From Planctomycetia bacterium (lineage in GTDB: Bacteria; Planctomycetota; Planctomycetia; Pirellulales; UBA1268): a stretch of DNA of 8,584 nt. Shown piece by piece: positions 1-6,456 of the stretch; position 1 is the first letter of the stretch; every line of letters begins with the position of its first letter. The position numbers were made by a program, and so were the translations under genes. The notes below the pieces were generated by a model that saw nothing but the letters and a program-made list of their open reading frames with translations, was not told the origin of the DNA and did not search any database. The stretch spans positions 1 through 8,584 of the forward strand of contig RFUD01000081.1 of the NCBI GenBank assembly GCA_009923125.1, in the 5' to 3' direction.

Positions 1-770
1 ACGACGCCCGTGGCCCGAACAACTCGATCGTGCTGGGCGACGTGTCGAGCCTGCTGGCCATCGCCGAGGCCGCGGCGGTGATCCAGCGCGGCTGGGCCGA
101 CGTGATGCTCACCGGCGGGACGGGCTGCCGGCTCCATCCGACGGCGCTCGTGGCCCGTGGGGACGCGCTGCTGTCGCACCGGGCCGACGACTTCCGCCGC
201 GCCTGCCGCCCCTTCGATCTCCACCGCGACGGCCTCGTCAACGGCGAGGGTGCGGCGGCCATCGTGCTCGAGTCGCGGGCGCATGCCGAGGCACGCGGCG
301 CGGAGATCCACGGCCGACTCCTCGCCTGGGCGTCACGCTGCGAGCCACGGGCCCGGCGCGCGGGGGTGAGCGGTTCGTCGCTCAGGCAGGCGCTCCGCGC
401 TTCGCTCGCGGAAGCCGATCTGCATCCGGACGCGATCGGCCACGTCAACGCCCACGGCGTCGGCACCATCGACATGGACAGGGCGGAAGCGGCCGCGATC
501 CACGCGGAACTCAACGCGGTGCCGGTGACCGCGCCCAAGAGCCTGTTCGGACATCTCGGAGCCGGTGGCGGCGCGGTCGAGTTCGCGGCCAGCGTCCTCG
601 GCCTCGAGCGCGGACTCGTGCCGGCCACGCTCAACCACGACACGCCCGACCCGGCCTGTCCGGTGAACGTCGTGACGGGCGAACCGCTCGCCGGCCGGCC
701 GGGCACCGCCGTGGCGGTCAACCTCTGCTCGACCGGCCAGGCGGCCGCCGTGGTGATCGCGCAGGCGTGA
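1..770 (+). CDS. Beta-ketoacyl synthase-like protein lacking the catalytic Cys, C-terminal part (5' end outside window)
   Basis: This is the C-terminal two thirds or so of a thiolase-fold ketosynthase of the FabF/KAS II type; the frame is open from base 3, so the true start lies upstream. Seen: a GPN motif followed by VLGDVSS, an ADVM-TGG strand, a DLHRDGLVNGEGAAAIVLE segment (the FabF 'FD..RDGFV.GEGAG.LVLE' region), an NAHGVGT motif (His codon 453-455), and PKSLFGHLGAGGG (Lys codon 537-539, His codon 552-554). Spacing of the His, Lys and His matches FabF closely. The position that should hold the nucleophilic Cys is Asp (codon 39-41), so condensation by the usual acyl-Cys route is unlikely. 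Family knowledge: ketosynthase homologues without this Cys act as chain-length factors or decarboxylases beside an active partner. A partner gene upstream is my inference. It converges on the BBP7 gene. Fold assignment is firm; role is unknown. Confidence 0.9.
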   Translation, partial: DARGPNNSIVLGDVSSLLAIAEAAAVIQRGWADVMLTGGTGCRLHPTALVARGDALLSHRADDFRRACRPFDLHRDGLVNGEGAAAIVLESRAHAEARGAEIHGRLLAWASRCEPRARRAGVSGSSLRQALRASLAEADLHPDAIGHVNAHGVGTIDMDRAEAAAIHAELNAVPVTAPKSLFGHLGAGGGAVEFAASVLGLERGLVPATLNHDTPDPACPVNVVTGEPLAGRPGTAVAVNLCSTGQAAAVVIAQA

Positions 771-783
771 CGGCGGCGCCTGC
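761..783. terminator. Possible hairpin between two convergent genes
   Basis: GCAGGCG (761-767) and CGCCTGC (777-783) form a perfect 7-bp inverted repeat with a 9-base loop. It covers the stop codon of the ketosynthase-like gene and lies just past the 3' end of the BBP7 gene, where a shared bidirectional terminator would be expected. There is no T-run on either side, so it is not a textbook intrinsic terminator. GC-rich sequence also makes such stems by chance. Confidence 0.3.
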
Positions 784-793
784 CGCCCGCCCG

Positions 794-2185
794 CTACCAG
801 CTGCCTTCGCACCCGAACGACAGACCGTTGTAGAAGATCTGGCCGCCACCGTCGTGCGAATCCTGCCGCACGTTGTCGAGATTGAACTGCCGCGTGGCCG
901 TCGCGATGCCGGCCACCCACAGAAAGTCGTAGCCGACCTTGACGGCGAAGTTGGGCGTGACGTTCCAGCCGGCGAACAGCGACAGATCGCCGACGAATCC
1001 CGGGACCAGCTGCTGCTGCGACGTCGCGCGGCTGAACGATCCCTGCGTGAACGGGTTGGTGATCGTGGCGGGCGGCGGATTCGGATTGGGGAGCGTCGTC
1101 AGCGTGTCCACGCCGTTGGCGGTCTGCTGATTGGCCGTGAAGCTCAGCGCCGGCGTGGCCCGCCCGCGGAGCCCCCAGAAGTAGAACTCGTTCTGGCTGA
1201 TCAACTCGCCGCCGAGGTTCATGCCCCACAGCCAGTTCTGCGTGTCGATCAGGTAGTTGCCGGCGAACTGGCTGGTGTCGACGTCGTTTCGCCGGCTGGC
1301 GAAGGTGAAGGTCTCGTTCACGTTCGCCACCCGCGTGCCGATGATCAGCGCCGGCAGCCAGGCGCGCTCGGCATGCCGCGACCAGCTGCCGTTGGGCGAC
1401 ATCACGAGCTGATCCCGGCCGAGGCGGCGGTGGAGCTTGTAGTTCCACTCCATGCTGTTGAAGATCGAGTTGTGGGTGGTTTCGTAGGTCTGCGCCCCGC
1501 TGAAGCCGGGCAGCCTGACGGTCAGCGGCGTCACCAGGAACGACCGCGGAATCGCGTTGTATTGATCCTGCTGGTAGAACGCGAACCCGCCGTAGTAGGT
1601 CATCTCGAGCGACTGATCGCGGTCGAGATAGTCGCGGCCGAGATACTCGCCCAGCGTGATCCGGGCCCCCGGGGCGAGCGGGAACGGGATGCCGGTGGTG
1701 GTGAAGCTGCCCACCGGCAGCCGATTCGTCGGCGTCGGACCTTTGCCGGTCGCGTCGTAGCCGATCAGGCGGCGGTAGTTGCGGCTGCGGTCGAACCACA
1801 GCATCTCCGCCGAGCCGTACCACTGGCCGTTCGAGAACCAGTCGCCGCTGGATGCCTCGAAGGGCATCTCATCCATCTCCAACTCGTCGAGCCGCATGCC
1901 GTCGAGGGCCCGACTGAACGGGCCGGTGACCGGGTCCGCGGCATCGACCGCCTCGGCCTCGCCGAGCGGCCGGTCGGAGATCACCTTCTCCGTGCCGGGC
2001 ACCGGGGACCCGTCCGCGACCACGCTGGGGATGTCGAGCACCTCGGCAGCGGCCGACTCGGAGCCGACGAGGTCGGCAAACTCGGTCGGCGCCACGTCCT
2101 CCGCCCGAGCCACGGCCGCTCCGAGGGCCACGAGGCCGACCAGGCTCGCGAGCGTCAGCAGCGGTGTCGAGAGGGAGAATCGCAC
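794..2185 (-). CDS. BBP7-type outer membrane beta-barrel protein
   Basis: Predicted outer-membrane beta-barrel of the planctomycete BBP7 family (DUF1551); molecular function unknown. With the GTG start at 2185 it has 463 residues. A signal peptide has Arg2, a hydrophobic core at about 8-24 and an ARA/ED cleavage site after residue 28. An acidic, probably disordered linker spans about 29-113. The barrel starts near residue 115 with a WYGSAEMLWF strand, followed by PGARITLGEYLGRDYLDRD, alternating aromatic/polar strands (such as NWLWGMNLGGEL and NEFYFWGLRGRA), a late WNVTPNFAVKVGYDFLW segment, and a C-terminal strand ending in Trp, as expected for a BAM-recognised beta signal. The start is uncertain: the frame is open further up, with ATGs at 2230 and 2221 and a TTG at 2269 that has GGGAGG (2280-2285) ten bases ahead. 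I prefer 2185 because it gives a normal signal peptide, though its ribosome site (GGATGG) is weak. Confidence 0.9.
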   Translation of the reverse strand: MRFSLSTPLLTLASLVGLVALGAAVARAEDVAPTEFADLVGSESAAAEVLDIPSVVADGSPVPGTEKVISDRPLGEAEAVDAADPVTGPFSRALDGMRLDELEMDEMPFEASSGDWFSNGQWYGSAEMLWFDRSRNYRRLIGYDATGKGPTPTNRLPVGSFTTTGIPFPLAPGARITLGEYLGRDYLDRDQSLEMTYYGGFAFYQQDQYNAIPRSFLVTPLTVRLPGFSGAQTYETTHNSIFNSMEWNYKLHRRLGRDQLVMSPNGSWSRHAERAWLPALIIGTRVANVNETFTFASRRNDVDTSQFAGNYLIDTQNWLWGMNLGGELISQNEFYFWGLRGRATPALSFTANQQTANGVDTLTTLPNPNPPPATITNPFTQGSFSRATSQQQLVPGFVGDLSLFAGWNVTPNFAVKVGYDFLWVAGIATATRQFNLDNVRQDSHDGGGQIFYNGLSFGCEGSW

Positions 2186-2343
2186 GTCGGTTGTCCATCC
2201 GCAGGCCGCGGTTGCCGGCATGACCGTCATAGTCGCTACACTTCTTCGACATCGCTGTCGCCCGGCCAACAGAAATTTTCCTCCCAATCGTCACGATCCA
2301 CCCCACCCATCCCCGTTTGCCAGCATTCCAAGGAGTCGTCACA
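2186..2343. promoter_or_regulatory. Divergent intergenic region between BBP7 and transaldolase genes
   Basis: Both flanking genes read outward from this 158-bp stretch, so it should hold promoters for both, unless the BBP7 gene starts further up. It includes the window's clearest AT-rich patch (about 2268-2280). A weak plus-strand promoter candidate is TTGCCG (2212-2217) with TACACT (2237-2242), but the 19-base spacer is long and the match is poor. No operator-like palindrome stands out. Confidence 0.3.
2330..2335 (+). promoter_or_regulatory. Shine-Dalgarno site that fixes the transaldolase start
   Basis: AAGGAG lies 8 bases ahead of the GTG at 2344. An in-frame TTG at 2317 lies before this site and lacks a ribosome site of its own, so 2344 is the better start. 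Confidence 0.85.
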
Positions 2344-3387
2344 GTGCCAACCGGACTCGCCTCGCTCGTCGCCAGCGGCACGAAACTCTGGCTCGATTCG
2401 GTCGATCCCGACCTCGTCCGGAAGGCGAGGGCGGCGGGCGCGACCGGGGCCACGAGCAACCCGGTCATCATTTCCGACCTCATCAAGACCGGACGCTTCG
2501 ACCGCCGGATCGCGGAGCGCGTCGCCGCCGGCGACGACGACGACACGATCGCCTGGACGCTCACCGACGACCTGGTGCGCGGTGCGCAGGAGGTGTTTCG
2601 GGAGGTCTGGGAGACGTCGGGAGGCGACGACGGCTGGGTGAGCTTCGAGCTCGATCCGCTCCTCGAGGATCCGCACGGTGGCCTGTCCGACGACGAGCGG
2701 GTGGCCCGCTATGTCGCGCTCGGCACCCGCTGGGCGGCCGGACACTGCAATCGCATGATCAAGGTGCCCGCCACGCCGGCCGGTATCCGGGCGCTCGAGC
2801 CCCTGGCTGCGGCCGGCGTGCCGCTGAACGTGACGCTGATCTTCACGCGACCGCAGTACGAGCGGGCCCGCGATGCGATCTGGCGCGGCGCGTCGCGACG
2901 TCCCGCTCTCGACACCTTCAAGAGCGTCTACAGCGTCTTCGTCTCGCGCATCGACGTCTACACCGAGAAGCATGTGCCGGGCCTGTCGCCGGCCGCGCAG
3001 GGCATGCTGGCCATCGCCAATGCCAAGCGGATGTGGCGTGAAAACCAGGCGTTCTGGCAGGCGCACCCCACGCCGCTGTCCCAGGAGATCGTCTTCGCGA
3101 GCACCGGCGTGAAGCAGGCGGGGGTCGATCCCTGCCGCTACGTCGCCGCGCTGGCGGGGTCCGACATCCAGACGAATCCACCCGCCACGAACGACGCCGC
3201 CGACGATCCGGCCCGGTCGTTCGACCGCCAGGTCGACCGGCTGCCGGCGGCGGACGTGCTCGCCGAACTCGACGTCGCGGTGGACATGGCCCGTCTGGAG
3301 GACGTGTTGATGCGCGAAGGGATCGACAAGTTCGTCGAACCGCAGCGGGCGCTGCTCGCCCTCGTCCGTTCCCGACGCACCGCGTGA
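2344..3387 (+). CDS. tal: Transaldolase-family protein
   Basis: Likely cytoplasmic transaldolase of the non-oxidative pentose phosphate pathway, moving a dihydroxyacetone unit from sedoheptulose 7-phosphate to glyceraldehyde 3-phosphate. Length is 347 residues, near the 310-370 usual for the family. Seen along the TIM barrel: LWLDSVDPD (catalytic-type Asp), GATSNPVII (Asn), VSFELDP (Glu), NRMIKVPAT with the Schiff-base Lys140, PLNVTLIFT, and a late VFASTGVK then GSDIQTNPPAT. These match the actinobacterial/planctomycete long form better than the short FSA/TalC form. One oddity: in the strand NVTLIF-x the usual phosphate-contacting Ser is Thr168. The GTG start has an excellent AAGGAG. It is divergent from the BBP7 gene and has no pentose-phosphate neighbours here. 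The fold is secure; exact substrate is inferred. Confidence 0.88.
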   Translation: MPTGLASLVASGTKLWLDSVDPDLVRKARAAGATGATSNPVIISDLIKTGRFDRRIAERVAAGDDDDTIAWTLTDDLVRGAQEVFREVWETSGGDDGWVSFELDPLLEDPHGGLSDDERVARYVALGTRWAAGHCNRMIKVPATPAGIRALEPLAAAGVPLNVTLIFTRPQYERARDAIWRGASRRPALDTFKSVYSVFVSRIDVYTEKHVPGLSPAAQGMLAIANAKRMWRENQAFWQAHPTPLSQEIVFASTGVKQAGVDPCRYVAALAGSDIQTNPPATNDAADDPARSFDRQVDRLPAADVLAELDVAVDMARLEDVLMREGIDKFVEPQRALLALVRSRRTA

Positions 3388-3393
3388 GCGTGC

Positions 3394-3423
3394 GCGACCG
3401 GCACGATCCCTACGGCCGGTCGC
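3394..3423 (+). terminator. Possible stem-loop after the transaldolase gene
   Basis: GCGACCGGC (3394-3402) and GCCGGTCGC (3415-3423) form a perfect 9-bp inverted repeat with a 12-base loop, starting 7 bases after the transaldolase stop. Position and stem strength fit a transcript end, but no T-run follows. It could instead be a 3' stabilising hairpin. The remaining bases up to 3514 hold no gene or clear signal that I can see. Confidence 0.4.
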
Positions 3424-3514
3424 CCGTGCGTCGGACTTCAGCCGGACGCCCCGGCCGATCGAAGACCTCCAACGAGGCGGTCCGGCCCGTTCCGCGCCGC
3501 CGCGTCGCAGACCC

Positions 3515-3781
3515 ATGAAACACCAAGCCATCCTCGTCGCCGGACTGCTGCTGTTCCTCACGGGGGTCCAGTTCCGGTTGGTCGAGTCGTTCACGCTCAG
3601 CGAGCGGTCGAGTCACTTCGTCTCCGCGCAGATGGGAGGCGGGCCGGTCCAGCAGCAGTCGCTGTGGGGCAACGGCCCGGGCCGCAAGGTCGTCGAACCG
3701 CCACGTTGGCTGGGCCTGGCGCTGATGTCGGTCGGCTCCGTGCTCACGCTCAAGGGCATCGCCCTCAACCGCGGCGGGTGA
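3515..3781 (+). CDS. Small two-helix membrane protein, function unknown
   Basis: An 88-residue protein that I do not recognise by function. It has an N-terminal hydrophobic helix (about residues 5-20, AILVAGLLLFLTG) and a second near the C terminus (about 65-83, WLGLALMSVGSVLTL). Between them is a roughly 45-residue polar loop with GGGPVQQQSLWGNGPGRK and then PPRW. With positive charge at Lys2 and Lys80/Arg86 at the ends, a hairpin with both ends in the cytoplasm and the loop outside is likely, though this is inference. There is no clear Shine-Dalgarno before the ATG. It runs the same way as the transaldolase, 127 bp downstream, and converges on lptB with a 6-bp gap. Its pattern (hydrophobic helices, PPRW just before helix 2, no low-complexity) looks like a real protein rather than a chance frame. 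The antisense frames here carry no recognisable domain. Confidence 0.7.
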   Translation: MKHQAILVAGLLLFLTGVQFRLVESFTLSERSSHFVSAQMGGGPVQQQSLWGNGPGRKVVEPPRWLGLALMSVGSVLTLKGIALNRGG

Positions 3782-3787
3782 GCCGCA

Positions 3788-4525
3788 TCAGGCCGCCTCC
3801 ACCACGCCAGGGCTCTCCCCGAAGTAATACTTCTTGGCGTCGGGGTTGTTGAGCACCTCGTGCGCCGTGCCGTGGCACAGCACCTGGCCTGCGCGGATCA
3901 CGTAGCTGCGGTCGGTGATCGCCAGCGTCTCCCGCTCGCGGTGGTCGGTGATCAGGATCGAGATTCCGTCGTCGCGCAGGCTGCGGATGATCTTCTGGAT
4001 CGAGTGGATGGTGACCGGATCGATGCCGGTGAACGGCTCGTCGAGGAGGATGATCCGCGGCTCGGTGACCAGGCAGCGGGCGATCTCCAACCGCCGCTTC
4101 TCGCCGCCCGAGATGTAGTGGGCCCGCGAGCGGCGGATCTTCACGATGTCGAACTGCTCCAGCAGCTCCTCGCACCGCCGGCGGCGCTCCTTGCGGTCCA
4201 TGCCCACGAGCTCCATGATCGCGAGCAGGTTCTGCTCGACCGTGAGCTTGCGAAACACGCTCTGCTCCTGGGCGAGATAGCCCATGCCGCCGTCCCGCGA
4301 CCGCTTGAACATCGGCCAGTGCGTGATCTCGGCGTCGTCGAGGAGCACGCGTCCCGCGTCGGGCATCACCAGGCCGCAGGTCATGCGGAAGCTCGTGGTC
4401 TTGCCGGCGCCGTTGGGCCCGAGCAGGCCCACGATCTCGCCCGCCTCGACGTGGAACGACACCCCGTCCACGACGCGACGGCGGCCGTAGTTCTTCACCA
4501 GACCATCGACTGACAGCAGCGGCAC
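3788..4525 (-). CDS. lptB: LptB-type ATPase of the lipopolysaccharide export ABC transporter
   Basis: Cytoplasmic ATPase that powers LptFG to pull lipopolysaccharide from the inner membrane into the Lpt bridge. Length is 245 residues, as usual for LptB (about 240). Seen: Walker A GPNGAGKTT (36-44), Q-loop YLAQEQSVFRKLTVEQNL with Gln86, signature SGGEKRR (139-145), Walker B IILLDEPFTGIDP (158-170) with Glu163, and H-loop TDHRERET with His195. The 'YL.QE.S(V/I)FR(K/R)L' block, 'ITDH..RETLA' and the C-terminal 'AKKYYFGE' are LptB hallmarks rather than general ABC features. The GTG start is set by an AGGGAGGAG site; the frame is open further up but that stretch is antisense-like coding inside the lepB region. 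It is the last gene of the minus-strand run after the signal peptidase. LptA, LptC, LptF and LptG are not in this window. Confidence 0.95.
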   Translation of the reverse strand: MPLLSVDGLVKNYGRRRVVDGVSFHVEAGEIVGLLGPNGAGKTTSFRMTCGLVMPDAGRVLLDDAEITHWPMFKRSRDGGMGYLAQEQSVFRKLTVEQNLLAIMELVGMDRKERRRRCEELLEQFDIVKIRRSRAHYISGGEKRRLEIARCLVTEPRIILLDEPFTGIDPVTIHSIQKIIRSLRDDGISILITDHRERETLAITDRSYVIRAGQVLCHGTAHEVLNNPDAKKYYFGESPGVVEAA

Positions 4526-4528
4526 GGA

Positions 4529-4537
4529 CTCCTCCCT
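4529..4537 (-). promoter_or_regulatory. Shine-Dalgarno site for lptB
   Basis: AGGGAGGAG on the minus strand ends 3 bases before the GTG at 4525; its GGAGG core is 5 bases away. It decides the GTG start, since the frame stays open far upstream without another start that fits. Confidence 0.8.
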
Positions 4538-4556
4538 GAGCCGGTGCGGGGCATGG

Positions 4557-4577
4557 CCGCGTCGCGGTCGGACGCGG
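4557..4577 (-). other. Intercistronic hairpin between lepB and lptB
   Basis: CCGCGTC (4557-4563) and GACGCGG (4571-4577) can pair as a 7-bp stem with a 7-base loop in the 55-bp gap after the signal peptidase stop. There is no T-run, so it more likely attenuates, stabilises or marks an RNA processing site than ends transcription. It may also be chance in GC-rich DNA. Confidence 0.3.
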
Positions 4578-4580
4578 TCC

Positions 4581-6428
4581 CTAACGGACGAATCCCATCC
4601 TCGCGAAGTTGGGCCACGAGGGCAATCGCAGCTCCAGGCTTCCGATCTTGACCGGGACGCTCCAACTTGCCGGGACGGCGTGCGGCCAGAAGATGACCAG
4701 CGCCCGGCCGATGAGCAGCTCCCGATCGACATGGTGCCCGGTGAGCCACATCCGGCTGTCCTTGCTGGCCGCCGAGTTGTCGCCGAGGACGAAGAACTGG
4801 TCCTGCCGCAGCGGAAACTCCAGCCGGTCGCGCTCGACCAGTTCCCCGGGCCGGCTGCCGATGTCGAGGGCGCCGATGTAGTAGACGTCGCGGAGCACCC
4901 GCAGGTCGCCGACGCGGAGATCCGCCCCCGTCGCCGTGATGCCCACCGGCGCCAGATCGCCGGGCGAGGTGCGGCCCGGCTCCGCGGGCGTGTCGTCGGG
5001 AAGGCTCGCCTCGGCGGCGTCGATCGGGCGACTCCAGAGCGTGGGTCGGTCGAACGCCACCGGCCGGCCATCGACGAACAGCGACAGTTCGTCGTCCACG
5101 TTCGCGAACAGCACCCGCCACGTCCCGCGGCCGCGCACGGCGGTCTTCGCCCGCGACACCGCGCCATCGGCCGCATCCGGCACGGCGATCCGCGCCGCGC
5201 CGTCGGCGAGGTCGATCGTGCAGCGGTGGGCCCGGCCGGCCTCCACCAACTCGAAGGTCACGCTGCCCCCGGCGGCCCGGCTCTCGAGCCGACACTCGAC
5301 GGCGAGGTCGCCCACCCAGTGCGGCCGGGTGGCGATCGCGTTGTAGGGCTGGAAGTCGTCGATCAGCCGCGGCCGGGCGCGCGTGGCCGGCTGCTCGCCC
5401 CGCTCCAGGGCGGCCCAGTCCTCGGCCGTCGGCACGATGTGTCGGTAGCGGAGCGTCGTGGCGGCGGTGCCGCTCGCCGACACCGCGTACGACCGTCCGT
5501 CGTCCTCGCTCCGCCACGTCCGGCCGTCGGCCCCCGGCGACGACCAGTCCGTCCAGGCGAGCGGCCAACCGGCCGCCCGGAGTGCGGGGGCCACGAACCG
5601 GCTGTCATGCACGCACTGCAGCATCGCGCGGAGCTTGGCCGGCGGCTTGCGGGCGATCACGGGCGGGCCGTCGTCGCGGCTCGTCCAGATGTCGCCCGCC
5701 GAGATCGACACGGTCTCCCCGGGCAGGCCGACGAGCCGCTTGATGTAGTTGGTCTTCGCGTCCTCCGGGTACTTGAACACCACCACGTCCCAGCGGGCCG
5801 GCTGGGAAAAGTCGTAGGCGAATTTGCTGACCAGGATCCGGTCGCCGTTGAACGAGGGGTAGCGCGGATCGTAGCGTGGTTCGGCCGCCTCGTCCGCCAG
5901 GAGCCGCATCACGTGGCCGCAGTTGGGGCACTTGGCCGCGGCCACGAGCTTGGCGCCGAGCCGCATCCGCAGTTGCGACAGCGGCCCGCGGTCGCTCTCC
6001 AGCACGTCCACGCGGCGGCGCGACGCCTCGCGGGCCTCCGGCGGCATCCCGCCGTCGGCCAGCCTCGCCTTGAGGTCCGCGATCTCCCGCTCGAGCCGCG
6101 CCGCCTCCGTCCGCAGGCTCTGCGACTGGTCGTCCTCCTCCGCGCTGCAGCCCACGCGGAAGTCGCGGCCGCAGGCGTCGCAGGCGAGGTCCTTGTGGCG
6201 GCCCATGAGCGTCGGCGCCATCGAGCCGGTGGGGATCACGAACGCCTCGGCCTCGAACGCCCGAAACAAGAGCGCGAGTGTGAACGCCACCACGATCGAC
6301 TCGATGGTCTCGCGGCCGTAGCCGAGGGGGCCGCGCACCGTGTCGCCGGGACGCGGCGCGTCGCGGGCGTCGCCCGGGGCCATCACCGGCCGGCCGGCGG
6401 GAACGGAGCGGGATGTTTCGCGGGCCAT
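4581..6428 (-). CDS. lepB: Signal peptidase I with zinc-ribbon-like and lectin-like insertions
   Basis: Membrane serine protease (S26) that removes signal peptides from exported proteins. At 615 residues it is about twice the usual length. One N-terminal helix (about 41-57) leads to the catalytic motif PTGSMAPTL with Ser69. The general-base motif TNYIKRLVGLPGE has Lys230, and box E, FVLGDNSAASKDSRMW, is at 546-561. Ser and Lys lie 161 residues apart, against 55 in E. coli LepB. The extra part holds Cys83-x2-Cys86, a charged probable coiled coil (about 105-125) and Cys167-x2-Cys170, which together could form a zinc ribbon. A second insertion (about 365-515), between the Lys domain and box E, has WVGDLAVECRLE, GRAHRCTIDL and LFANVDDELSLFVDGR, like a LamG/concanavalin-type jelly roll. 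Both insertions should face outside the membrane. The ATG at 6428 has GGAGGA 8 bases ahead. Protease identity is firm; the roles of the insertions are inferred. Confidence 0.93.
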   Translation of the reverse strand: MARETSRSVPAGRPVMAPGDARDAPRPGDTVRGPLGYGRETIESIVVAFTLALLFRAFEAEAFVIPTGSMAPTLMGRHKDLACDACGRDFRVGCSAEEDDQSQSLRTEAARLEREIADLKARLADGGMPPEAREASRRRVDVLESDRGPLSQLRMRLGAKLVAAAKCPNCGHVMRLLADEAAEPRYDPRYPSFNGDRILVSKFAYDFSQPARWDVVVFKYPEDAKTNYIKRLVGLPGETVSISAGDIWTSRDDGPPVIARKPPAKLRAMLQCVHDSRFVAPALRAAGWPLAWTDWSSPGADGRTWRSEDDGRSYAVSASGTAATTLRYRHIVPTAEDWAALERGEQPATRARPRLIDDFQPYNAIATRPHWVGDLAVECRLESRAAGGSVTFELVEAGRAHRCTIDLADGAARIAVPDAADGAVSRAKTAVRGRGTWRVLFANVDDELSLFVDGRPVAFDRPTLWSRPIDAAEASLPDDTPAEPGRTSPGDLAPVGITATGADLRVGDLRVLRDVYYIGALDIGSRPGELVERDRLEFPLRQDQFFVLGDNSAASKDSRMWLTGHHVDRELLIGRALVIFWPHAVPASWSVPVKIGSLELRLPSWPNFARMGFVR

Positions 6429-6436
6429 GGGGATCG

Positions 6437-6442
6437 TCCTCC
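6437..6442 (-). promoter_or_regulatory. Shine-Dalgarno site for lepB
   Basis: GGAGGA on the minus strand is 8 bases ahead of the ATG at 6428. It settles this start over the in-frame upstream start at 6491, which would lie inside the preceding gene. Confidence 0.85.
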
Positions 6443-6456
6443 GACGTCGCGGCAGT

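Noticed and set aside
333..1823. 496-codon minus-strand open frame overlapping BBP7 in another frame
   Set aside because: Arg-rich, no motifs, and in conflict with the well-supported ketosynthase-like and BBP7 coding.
2531..2546. GAC-rich run (four Asp codons in a row) as a microsatellite
   Set aside because: It is short and in frame in the transaldolase, encoding an acidic loop. It is too brief to count as a repeat.
767..2641. Long plus-strand open frame antisense to the BBP7 gene
   Set aside because: It is rich in Arg, Ala, Val and Glu with no recognisable domain and runs into the transaldolase in another frame. The opposite strand gives a full beta-barrel protein with a signal peptide. 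Long antisense frames are expected at this GC content.
3424..3514. Possible extra small gene between the transaldolase and the two-helix protein
   Set aside because: Only Arg/Pro-rich frames without a start and ribosome site are present.
2236..3594. 452-codon minus-strand open frame opposite the transaldolase
   Set aside because: Arg/Gly-rich shadow of a strongly motif-supported gene that has a good Shine-Dalgarno on the other strand.
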